Shown piece by piece: positions 48,678 to 56,561 of a stretch of 64,000 nucleotides of DNA (position 1 is the stretch's first letter; the number at the start of each line of letters is the position of its first letter). The stretch is from assembly GCA_011525805.1 (NCBI GenBank), contig WYBR01000033.1, forward strand, positions 1-64,000, read 5' to 3'. The notes beneath the pieces are model-generated. The model worked only from the letters and a program-made list of their open reading frames with translations. It was not told where the DNA came from and ran no database searches. Source of the DNA: Vicinamibacteraceae bacterium (GTDB lineage Bacteria; Planctomycetota; Phycisphaerae; Phycisphaerales; UBA5793). The position numbers and the translations under genes are program-made.

Positions 48678-50516
48678 ATGACGAGGCTCGCCAGCAACGT
48701 GATGATGCGCAAGCATCGGTCGAGCGATCATCGCATCGGTCGCACCCTCCGGTTATCGGTTGCCTGTGCGTCGGTCTTAGCGTGCCTGGCGCTTTGCGGG
48801 TGCAAATCGAAGCAATCAGGGATTTCGCCGCGCGCCGTGTCGTCGAGTGCCGCGCCCGAAGGCCGCTTCGCGCCCCTCGAAACGGTTGCGCTCGTCCTGC
48901 CGGACCGCCCGCTGCTGCTCTCGCTCGCGTGGTCGGGTGATTCAAGTGATGCGCCGACCACTTTTGACGCGCGCACCGACGCGGGACGCACGATCGCGCT
49001 TCCGGTGCGCCGGCTGATCGTGCGCCGAATTGAGGGGGATCCGACCCGCGCTGCCCGCTTCGCCCGCTGGCGCTGGGCCGCGGAGCCGTTCGAGTGGGTG
49101 GAAGCGGGCGAGAGCGCCGGCGGTTCGAGTGAGTCGGTGCCGCATTTTCTCGTCCTTGAAGACCCCGCGTCCTGGCCCGGCTCCGGGCTGCACGTCGGGA
49201 CGACGCGCATCTCCCTGATCCCCATCGAACCTGACGCCGAGGAGCCGCCGTGCGCCCCCTTGCCCGCCGGTTGGGGATTCGATGCGCCCGAGTCGTCGGC
49301 GCCGATCGATGCGGTGCGCCGCGCGCTGTGGAGGCGCCACGTCAATCCCGATGCGCCCGCGGCGGCGGAAGCCGACAACACCCTTCCCGCACTGCTGGCG
49401 CGGCAGACGGCCGGGCGGTGGTGCGCTGCGCTGCGCGACCTGCGACTCATCGACCCGGCGCTGGGGCTGGAGATCGAGCGCCTGCTGATCCGGACGGCCT
49501 GGGACGGCCCGACGCGCTTCGCCGCCTGGCCCGCCGCGCCCGAGCAACTCGCCGAACTCGAGGCGACGCTCCTGGCGCGCGCCATCGATCGACCTGGCGA
49601 CGAGCCGTGGGCGATGCGGCTGAGATCGTGGGCGGCCCGGCAGGTCGAGTCGGCCGCGTGGATTGAGCAGGACGCCGGCGGCGAAACGCACCTCGCGCTC
49701 GCCAACCTCGCCGCACAGCGGCAGGAGGCCCGCCTGAACTTCACCGACCGGCCGCGCGAGGTCACGCGGTTGGACCTGGCGCCTCGGAGCATCGCGCGCC
49801 GTGTGCTCGACCGTCCGCCCCAGTCGCCCTCGCAGCGGTTGGCCGTCGCCGTCGCCAACGAGGTTTACGCCCTGCCCCTGCTCGACGCGCAGGTCGTCGT
49901 GCTTCCCCCGGGCCGCACGTTTTCGATCCCCTGGCGTCACTGGACGCTCGACGCCTGGCTCGCCGGACAACCGCCGCCGATCAACGACGGGCGGGCGACG
50001 ATCGTCCGCGTCCAGCGCTCGCCGGAGCGCGGTCACTGGGAGATCATCGTCACCTGCGCGCTGGATCGCGCTTTCGAGCGCGCCGTTGAGGGCGAGGGCG
50101 TCGCCGATCCGCTGCGCGACCTGGCGCACTGGCGCGAACTCGCCGGGCACGAGTCGATCACTCTCCTGCTCGGCCCGCACGAGCACCCGATCGTCGCGGC
50201 CACGATTCGCCCGGACGGGTCGATGCGCGACTGGGCCCGCTCGAACCTCCTGCGCGATGAGGATGTGCGCGTCGCTCAGCGCGAAGGGCGCTGGACCGCG
50301 GTCGTGGCGCTGCCCGAGGCGCTCGTCTCGGAAGGCGTGCTCGAGATCGGCGCGCTGCGCATGCACGAAGGAGAGGATGCGGTGGACTGCTTTCCCTGGC
50401 CGGCGCTGCCCTGGAGGTGCGATCCCGGGCGGCTGAGGCTCGACCTGAGCCGCTGGGAGGCCCTGCCCCGTCCGCCGGCCGAACCTCCCGCGTCCGCGCC
50501 CGGCACTGATGAATAG
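48678..50516 (+). CDS. Large lipoprotein of unknown function
   Basis: A 612-residue predicted lipoprotein with the signal region LRLSVACASVLACLALCGC and lipobox Cys. The mature part is Arg/Ala/Glu-rich, with many beta-type stretches and no motif recognised. The ATG at 48678 is chosen; an ATG at 48702 or 48705 would give a more typical signal. It is divergent from the glycan-binding-like gene. Confidence 0.65.
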   Translation: MTRLASNVMMRKHRSSDHRIGRTLRLSVACASVLACLALCGCKSKQSGISPRAVSSSAAPEGRFAPLETVALVLPDRPLLLSLAWSGDSSDAPTTFDARTDAGRTIALPVRRLIVRRIEGDPTRAARFARWRWAAEPFEWVEAGESAGGSSESVPHFLVLEDPASWPGSGLHVGTTRISLIPIEPDAEEPPCAPLPAGWGFDAPESSAPIDAVRRALWRRHVNPDAPAAAEADNTLPALLARQTAGRWCAALRDLRLIDPALGLEIERLLIRTAWDGPTRFAAWPAAPEQLAELEATLLARAIDRPGDEPWAMRLRSWAARQVESAAWIEQDAGGETHLALANLAAQRQEARLNFTDRPREVTRLDLAPRSIARRVLDRPPQSPSQRLAVAVANEVYALPLLDAQVVVLPPGRTFSIPWRHWTLDAWLAGQPPPINDGRATIVRVQRSPERGHWEIIVTCALDRAFERAVEGEGVADPLRDLAHWRELAGHESITLLLGPHEHPIVAATIRPDGSMRDWARSNLLRDEDVRVAQREGRWTAVVALPEALVSEGVLEIGALRMHEGEDAVDCFPWPALPWRCDPGRLRLDLSRWEALPRPPAEPPASAPGTDE

Positions 50517-50639
50517 TCGCCCCCGCGCCGCGTCCTATGATGCGATGGAGAGCGGCTCGCGCGTGAGCCGATGATCGCCACAGCGGGCGCCCCGGTCAGC
50601 GCGACCCGGACCGCCGCGACGATGAAAGGAGAGTCCTCG

Positions 50640-51032
50640 ATGTCCCCCAGCACGCTCATCCCCCGCCGACTCCTTGCCGGCTGCGCCGCCCTCGCCTTGC
50701 TCCTGAGCGGGTGCAACATCATCAGCGGCAACAAGACGGTGAGCGTGCAGGGCCGGCGCATCACCTCGGCCAGTCTCTCGCAGGTGCGCGAGGGCCGGAC
50801 GACGTCCGACTGGCTCGAAGCCGCCTTCGGCGCCCCCACCTCGCGCAAGGCCTTCACGCGCGACGGCGCGCAGGGCGAGATCTGGCGCTACGAGTACCGC
50901 CGCAGCGAAAGCAGCAGCGGGGAGCTCCTCTTTCTCTACGACGGCTGGCAGCACAAAGAAGAGACGACCACGACCTGCTTCGAAGTCGTGGACGGCAAGG
51001 TGACCCGCTACTGGACCGAGAAGAGCCCGTAA
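50640..51032 (+). CDS. SmpA/OmlA (BamE)-like small lipoprotein
   Basis: A 130-residue lipoprotein: the signal ends LLLSGC, followed by ITSASLSQVREGRTTSDWLE and AFGAP, which follow the BamE/SmpA pattern of a G-x-T-x(3)-V-like helix then a G-x-P turn. The two-helix three-strand fold is short, as expected. AAAGGAG lies before the ATG at 50640. BamE is part of the outer-membrane assembly machine in other phyla; the exact role here is uncertain. Confidence 0.7.
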   Translation: MSPSTLIPRRLLAGCAALALLLSGCNIISGNKTVSVQGRRITSASLSQVREGRTTSDWLEAAFGAPTSRKAFTRDGAQGEIWRYEYRRSESSSGELLFLYDGWQHKEETTTTCFEVVDGKVTRYWTEKSP

Positions 51033-51047
51033 GAGTCGGCTCGCGAT

Positions 51048-51551
51048 TCAGCCTTCTTCCGACGGTTCGTCGGCGGCTTCCGGCGAGACGGCGAAGATCT
51101 GCAGGCGGTGGCCCACCGGCGACCAGCCGTGACGGGCGGCGATGCGGTCGCGCACGTCGATGATCTCGGGCACCGTGATCTCGATCACCCGGCCCGTCTC
51201 GACGCAGATCATCTGGTCGCGCGGCGGTTGGCCGTAGGCCAACTGGTAGTGCGTCTGCTTCTGATCGAAGAGGACCGGCTCGATGATGCCCGCGTCCTGG
51301 AGGAGTTTGAGCGTCCGGTAGATCGTCGCCTTTGAGACGCGCATGCGGCGGCGGCGCAGTTCGTCGAGCAGGTCCTCGGCCTCGAAGACCCGCTCCATGC
51401 GGATGACCGTGTCGAGGACGCGGGCGCGCTCGGCGGTGAACTTCTGTCCGTCGGCCTTGAGGTGCTTGCGGAAGACGGCGCAGAGGGGCACGATGAAGGG
51501 TGGTTCATCGAGGCGCGGCGAGGCGCCGGTGTGGTCCGAGACGGCGTTCAT
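51048..51551 (-). CDS. Fur-family transcriptional regulator lacking the CxxC zinc pairs
   Basis: A 167-residue winged-helix regulator. The DNA-binding part has GQKFTAERARVLDTVIRME, FEAEDLLDELR and VSKATIYRTLKLLQDAGII. In the dimer part the usual CxxC after the H-strand is replaced (QMICVETGRVIEI has one Cys), and no second CxxC is present at the C-terminus. The structural zinc site is therefore missing or changed. GAGG precedes the ATG at 51551. It is convergent with the BamE-like gene. Metal or peroxide sensing cannot be chosen from sequence. Confidence 0.85.
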   Translation of the reverse strand: MNAVSDHTGASPRLDEPPFIVPLCAVFRKHLKADGQKFTAERARVLDTVIRMERVFEAEDLLDELRRRRMRVSKATIYRTLKLLQDAGIIEPVLFDQKQTHYQLAYGQPPRDQMICVETGRVIEITVPEIIDVRDRIAARHGWSPVGHRLQIFAVSPEAADEPSEEG

Positions 51552-51663
51552 GTCCTCGATTCTACGGTCGCGGGCAGGCGCCGCCACGGGCGAGCCGCCC
51601 CGACCCGCCGGCGGCTGAGCGCCTCCCGTTGGCCGCCTTGCTCACACGAGAGTAACATCGGGC

Positions 51664-52476
51664 ATGACGCCCGACCTCCGCTCCTGCACCGCGTCGCAGC
51701 GGTCGATCCTCGACCGCACGCTCGTGGCGATCCCGATCTACAACGAGCAGAAGCACGTGGGCGATGTGCTGGGCAAGGTGCGCCGCTTCGCCCCCAACGT
51801 TCTCGCCATCGACGACGGCTCGACGGACCACACCCCCACGCTCCTCGCCATGCATCCGGTCGAAGTCATCCGGCACGCGGTGAACCGCGGCTACGGCCGG
51901 TCGATGCTCGACGCATTCCGCTGGGCGGCGGTCGATCGGCACGAGTGGGTCATCACCATGGACTGCGACGAGCAGCACGAGCCGGAGTCGATCCCCGACT
52001 TCCTCCGCGCCATCGAGCAGGATGACGCGGACGTGATCTCGGGCAGCCGCTACCTCGCGCCGCTGGACGGCAACTCCGAGCCGCCCTCGGACCGCCGCGC
52101 CATCAACCGCGAGATCACCGAGGAGATCAACGGCCGCCTCGGGCTGCACCTCACGGACGGGTTCTGCGGCTTCAAGGCGTACCGCGTGTGTGCCGTCAAG
52201 CGATTGAACCTCGACGTGGACGGGTATGACTTTCCGATGCAGTTCTGGGTGCAGGCGGTGGCGCAGGGGCTGCGCATCCGCGAGTTGCCGATCCGACTGA
52301 TCTACAACGATCCGAACCGGACGTTCGGCGGCCCGCTGGACGATCCGGCGGCGCGGCTGGCGCAGTACCGCCGGACGCTGCACCGCGAGTTGCGCCGCTG
52401 CCGGCGCTTGCTGCCTGAGTCGGCGTGGCGCGACCTCAAAGCGGATGAACCGACCTGCTGCGGCTGCGGGCACTGA
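51664..52476 (+). CDS. Family 2 glycosyltransferase
   Basis: A 270-residue GT-A enzyme: VAIPIYNEQKHVGDVL, LAIDDGSTDHTP, GYGRSMLDAFRWA, and the DxD motif in MDCDEQHEPESI. The C-terminal Cys-rich end is CCGCGH. It resembles dolichyl-phosphate mannose-synthase-like enzymes without a membrane anchor. It lies 30 bases before the BshC-like gene on the same strand. Confidence 0.88.
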   Translation: MTPDLRSCTASQRSILDRTLVAIPIYNEQKHVGDVLGKVRRFAPNVLAIDDGSTDHTPTLLAMHPVEVIRHAVNRGYGRSMLDAFRWAAVDRHEWVITMDCDEQHEPESIPDFLRAIEQDDADVISGSRYLAPLDGNSEPPSDRRAINREITEEINGRLGLHLTDGFCGFKAYRVCAVKRLNLDVDGYDFPMQFWVQAVAQGLRIRELPIRLIYNDPNRTFGGPLDDPAARLAQYRRTLHRELRRCRRLLPESAWRDLKADEPTCCGCGH

Positions 52477-52506
52477 CGCCGGATTGCCGCGGAGAGGATC
52501 GGCGTC

Positions 52507-53940
52507 ATGCTCGAATCGGTGAGGATCGATCCGCCTCCGCCCGCCTGGCCCGACCTCCTGCCGGCTTCTCACGACGATTCGACGCTCCTCGGACGATCGC
52601 TCGAGCAATGGCGGCGGCTGACGCGGAGCGAACTGCTCGGCGCCGAGCCGGCGCGCATCGTGGCCACAGGGCACCAGGCCGGCTTCTGGCACCCGGGCAT
52701 CCTCGCCAAGTATCACGCGCTCGACGCGGCGGGCGCGGCGCTGGAAGCGGACGCGCTCATTGAGATCATCGCCGACCAGGACGTGGGCGACCTGCACGTC
52801 GTGCGCGTGCCGGTGATCGACGGGGAGGGGATTCTGACGGAGCGAGCCGTACACTGGTCGCAGTGGCCGCACGAGGAGCGAGGCGGGCCGACGGGCGCGC
52901 AGCCGCCGATGCTCGTCGATCCGCACGCCTGGCGGCTGGACGAGGCGGAGCGCTTCGCGCTGCCGGGGCTGGAGAATCGCTGCCGGGTGATGGGCCAGGC
53001 GCTGATGCTGATGCGCCGCGCCGCGAGCCGCGCCGAGCAGGCGTGCCTGGCGGCGGCGCTGCTTCGGGACGCGCGGTTCGAGAACCGCGCGATGCCGCTG
53101 GCCTCGCCGGCGCGCGGCGGATCCGAGGCGCCGCGCTTTCTCATTCCTGCCTCGTCGCTCGTTTCGACAACGCTGTGGGGCGCGCTGATCGATCACCTGC
53201 GCGCCGATCCGGGCGCGGCGTGGACGACCTACAACCGCGCCGCCGCCGCCGTGCCCGACGCGGGCATCGCCCCCCTTGAACGGCGCGTCAGCGGCGGCTT
53301 CGAGATCCCCTGCTGGCTCGTTACGGCCGACGGCGTGCGCCATCGCGCCTTCGAGCACGATCTGCGGCGCGGCGACGCCCGTCTCTGGCCGCGGGCGCTG
53401 CTCATGACCGGGTTTGTGCGCCTGGCGCTGTGCGACCTGTTCATCCACGGCGCCGGGGGCTTCGCCTACGACCGAGTGACCGAGGCGTGGCTGGGCGACT
53501 GGCTCGGCGCCGGCCTCGCTCCGAAAGCGCGGGTGACCGCGACGATGACGCTGGACTTCGACCGCGAGGCGGCGACTGAGCGCGACCTGGCGCGGGCGAA
53601 GTGGGTGGCTCATCACCTTCCTTTCAATCTGGATCGCTTCCTCGACGACCCGGGGCCGCGCCGGCAGCGCGAAGCGGCCCTGCGCGAGATCGAGGCGCTG
53701 CCGCGCCGCAGCGAGGCGAGGCGCGAGGCCTTCGAGCGGATGCGCGCCATGCAGCGCGATCTCGCGCGCCGCCACGAACGCATCCTCGACGAAGCGCAGC
53801 GCACCGTTCGCCTCACGGCGCGGCGCCTCTCGGAGCGCGCGCTGATGAACGACCGCGCCTGGGCCTTTCCGCTCCATCCCCCCGCCGCGCTCGTCGAGCT
53901 GCGCGGCCGCATCGCCGAGCGCTTCGAGCGCGTCCCGTGA
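52507..53940 (+). CDS. BshC-like protein of unknown function
   Basis: A 477-residue protein. The segment VATGHQAGFWHPGILAKYHA resembles the TGQQAG...P...YK signature of BshC, the cysteine-adding enzyme of bacillithiol synthesis, and IHGAGGFAYDRVTE resembles its later glycine motif. Overall similarity looks weak, and no other bacillithiol gene is nearby. The C-terminus is a long helical Arg/Glu-rich part. Confidence 0.55.
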   Translation: MLESVRIDPPPPAWPDLLPASHDDSTLLGRSLEQWRRLTRSELLGAEPARIVATGHQAGFWHPGILAKYHALDAAGAALEADALIEIIADQDVGDLHVVRVPVIDGEGILTERAVHWSQWPHEERGGPTGAQPPMLVDPHAWRLDEAERFALPGLENRCRVMGQALMLMRRAASRAEQACLAAALLRDARFENRAMPLASPARGGSEAPRFLIPASSLVSTTLWGALIDHLRADPGAAWTTYNRAAAAVPDAGIAPLERRVSGGFEIPCWLVTADGVRHRAFEHDLRRGDARLWPRALLMTGFVRLALCDLFIHGAGGFAYDRVTEAWLGDWLGAGLAPKARVTATMTLDFDREAATERDLARAKWVAHHLPFNLDRFLDDPGPRRQREAALREIEALPRRSEARREAFERMRAMQRDLARRHERILDEAQRTVRLTARRLSERALMNDRAWAFPLHPPAALVELRGRIAERFERVP

Positions 53941-54018
53941 TTCAGCCGGCACGGCGATCTCGCTCAGGGCAGCGAACGCGCCGCGGCGCCCCGGTGGCGC
54001 TTCGCGGCGCCCGGCCCC

Positions 54019-55023
54019 CTACCACGCGATTGCGACGTCGAGCCGTGACTCCTCGAACGCGTCGATGGTCCGGCGCCATTCCAGCCCCGGCCAGCGAAGG
54101 CGGATCGAGCGCTCGCGCGGCCGGTAGGAGGCGGTGTAGAGCGTGCCCCAGCCGCGGTGGAAGTTGCGCGAGTGCAGCGGCGGCTGGAGGAACCGATCCT
54201 CCAGCGCCTCGGCCGACTCGTGCGCATCGTTCACTCGATCGAGCAGGAAGCGCTCGCGCTCCTCGCTCGAAGTGAGCAGGGCGTAGCGCGGCCAGTCGCC
54301 GGCGCCCTGGTGGTTGGTCGCGACGGGTCGGTCGGTGACGCCCGGCGGGCGATCGGGCGCGACCTGCACGGTGCGCACCTCGCCCCGCGCATCGAGCAGC
54401 GTGACGTTGTAGGCCATGTGGATCGGAATGCGGCAGAGGGTCGCCGCGGCCTCGTCGGCGCGCTCACACGTCTGGAGGATGTAGCGCAGCACGAGCGGGA
54501 TGCCGAAGCCATCGCCGACCACGGGCCGCCCGCCGAAGGAGAGCGCCAGGGCCAGCCCCGCATCGTTCACGCCGTCGAGAATCCCCCAGAGGCAGTCGGA
54601 CATGGCGAGGATCGTGCGGCCGAGCCACTGCGTTCGCAGAAGCAGCCCTTCGCACAAGTCGGGGCGGTAGTCGTAATTGCGCACGAGGACCGGCTCCTCG
54701 CGGAGCAGGACCGCCTGCGAGCAGCCGGAGAGATAAGGCGTGGGCCGGTAGAGCGCGAGCAACCGCGCCTGTGCGTCGCCGCCGCCGACCGCCTCGGTCA
54801 ACTCGTCGTAGAGGGGCAGCAGTTCCGGCATGTGGAGGCGCAACATGCGGCGCGACTCGGCGTAGGTCGGCCGGGCCTGATCGCCCTGCCGCAGGAACCA
54901 CTCGCGATACGCCGGCCAGAACTCGGCGAAGAGGCCGGGCAGACGGTCACTGATCGAATCAGCGCGCACCGCCCGGAAGGCGAGCGAGGCGGTGGGTTGA
55001 GGCGGGGAGGCGCGCATCGTCAT
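54019..55023 (-). CDS. C45-type Ntn hydrolase/acyltransferase family protein
   Basis: A 334-residue protein of the C45 (acyl-CoA:6-aminopenicillanate acyltransferase-like) group. The nucleophile is Cys101 in LSGCSQAVLL, followed at 115-119 by RNYDY. Family members cut themselves before this Cys and then hydrolyse or form amides. Here the N-terminal 100 residues would be the released or retained alpha chain. The start overlaps the ATP-grasp stop as ATGA. It is last in the four-gene operon. Whether it hydrolyses or transfers cannot be decided. Confidence 0.85.
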   Translation of the reverse strand: MTMRASPPQPTASLAFRAVRADSISDRLPGLFAEFWPAYREWFLRQGDQARPTYAESRRMLRLHMPELLPLYDELTEAVGGGDAQARLLALYRPTPYLSGCSQAVLLREEPVLVRNYDYRPDLCEGLLLRTQWLGRTILAMSDCLWGILDGVNDAGLALALSFGGRPVVGDGFGIPLVLRYILQTCERADEAAATLCRIPIHMAYNVTLLDARGEVRTVQVAPDRPPGVTDRPVATNHQGAGDWPRYALLTSSEERERFLLDRVNDAHESAEALEDRFLQPPLHSRNFHRGWGTLYTASYRPRERSIRLRWPGLEWRRTIDAFEESRLDVAIAW

Positions 55024-56558
55024 GAGAGTTTAAACCCGCCGACCGCGGCGCGGGCCGCGGCGTCGGACGCCGCTTCGAGCGCCGCCTCCGCGGAGGCGAA
55101 GTGGGCGCGCATGGCGCGGATCCACGCGCGGGCGCGGGCGTTGAGGCGGAAGTTGTCGGTCATGAACCGGCCGGGACTCACGAGAATGCCCAGGTCCGCC
55201 CCCTGGTAAAAGTAGTCGCCCGGGCCGGTGATGCGCAGGAAGAAGGCGCGGTCCTCCTGCTGCACGGTTCGCCGATGCGTCTGCATGCGCACGTACGAGG
55301 CGCTGCCGTCGGCGTTGAGTTGCCAGATGCCGCTGCGGGGCGCGGCGCTGACGCGCTCGACGCGGTCCGGCGTGAACTTGATCACCAGTTGCGACCACGA
55401 GTCGATGTTCGCCGGATTCGCCCAGCGGCTGTTGAGGTCGTCCACGTCGAACTCGAAGTCGACATCCATCCACTCGAGGAGGTGAAAGAGGAACAGCGGA
55501 GCGTCGGCGTGGGCGAAGGCGGCGAGGTTGGTCATCGAACTCGCGCCCGTGATGCGCGGATTGACTTCGCCGAGGTAGACGTGGCCGGTGTCGAGGTCGG
55601 TGAGGAAGTCGATCTCGAAATAGCCCTTGTAGCCCATGCGCCGCAGTTCGTCGCCGAACTTTACGGCCGAGCGGCGGGCGCGTTCGCGAATCCGCCGGTC
55701 GAAGGCGCCGGCGAAGACTTCGTTGCCGCACCACCCGCCGCGATAGGGCGTCAGTTCCGGGAAGCCGACGAGTTCGGTCATCAACGGGCCGACGATCGTG
55801 CCGTGTTTCGTCACGCACGCCTCGAGGGCCGAGCCGCGGCAGCGGATGCGCTTCATGATCTTCAGTTCGCCGGCGCCGACGATCTCTTCGGCGTGGCGCT
55901 TCCAGTCGCGCTCGGTGGAGATGAAGAACGTGGTGTGCCCGGAGTCGCCGAAGGAGGTCTGCACGACGAGATCCGGCCCGAGGCGGCGGGCGACGCGGCG
56001 CAACTCGGCGTAACTGCCCGCCTTCGCGAGAACGTGCGGCACGCTGGGCACTCCGGCGCGCTTCGCGATCCGGTTCGTGCTGATCTTATCATCGACCTTT
56101 GTGCGCATCGCGGCCGGGGGGAAGCACACCTCCATGCCGATCTCGCGGCACAGGCGCTCCGTTTCCTCGTTGAACATGAGAAAGACGGCCTTGGGCCGCC
56201 GACCCTTGCTGCGGATGAAGTCAATGACCTCCTTGTGCGAAAGGAGATAGTTGTTGATGTCCTCGATGCAGGTGAAGGGGCGGTGCGGCGCCTCGCGCGG
56301 CACGAAGACGCTCGGATGCTGTCCATCGAAGCAGTCGATGTAGTTCACGTACCAGAAGTTGCGCACCCACTCGTCGATGCCCAGCAGGTTGAAGTTGGTG
56401 GCGCTGATGAAGAAGATCGGATCGCGATTGCGATGAAAGAAGCGGCGGATGTCGGAGAGGCCGTGGAGTTTCGGCCGCTTCGGGCGCGGCGCGGGACGGC
56501 GGCCTCCGCTCTGGCGATTCGCCCCGGTCTTCTTCGCGTTTCGCTTCATTGCAGCCAT
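55020..56558 (-). CDS. ATP-grasp ligase (carbamoyl-phosphate synthase/biotin-carboxylase-like)
   Basis: A 512-residue ATP-grasp enzyme. A very basic N-terminus (NAKKTGANRQSGGRRP) precedes the fold. The lid segment has KVDDKISTNRIAKRAGVPSV, the nucleotide strand LVVQTSFGDSGHTTFF, and the metal-binding end YFEIDFLTD...YLGEVNPRITGASS with Glu and Asn ligands. Such ligases join a carboxylate to an amine through an acyl phosphate. It starts 3 bases after the decarboxylase gene and overlaps the C45 gene, so translation is coupled. Confidence 0.88.
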   Translation of the reverse strand: MAAMKRNAKKTGANRQSGGRRPAPRPKRPKLHGLSDIRRFFHRNRDPIFFISATNFNLLGIDEWVRNFWYVNYIDCFDGQHPSVFVPREAPHRPFTCIEDINNYLLSHKEVIDFIRSKGRRPKAVFLMFNEETERLCREIGMEVCFPPAAMRTKVDDKISTNRIAKRAGVPSVPHVLAKAGSYAELRRVARRLGPDLVVQTSFGDSGHTTFFISTERDWKRHAEEIVGAGELKIMKRIRCRGSALEACVTKHGTIVGPLMTELVGFPELTPYRGGWCGNEVFAGAFDRRIRERARRSAVKFGDELRRMGYKGYFEIDFLTDLDTGHVYLGEVNPRITGASSMTNLAAFAHADAPLFLFHLLEWMDVDFEFDVDDLNSRWANPANIDSWSQLVIKFTPDRVERVSAAPRSGIWQLNADGSASYVRMQTHRRTVQQEDRAFFLRITGPGDYFYQGADLGILVSPGRFMTDNFRLNARARAWIRAMRAHFASAEAALEAASDAAARAAVGGFKLS

Positions 56559-56561
56559 GTC

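Noticed and set aside
52507-53940. Naming this gene bshC outright
   Set aside because: Only two short motifs resemble BshC and there is no bacillithiol gene nearby, so a family-like label is all that can be supported.
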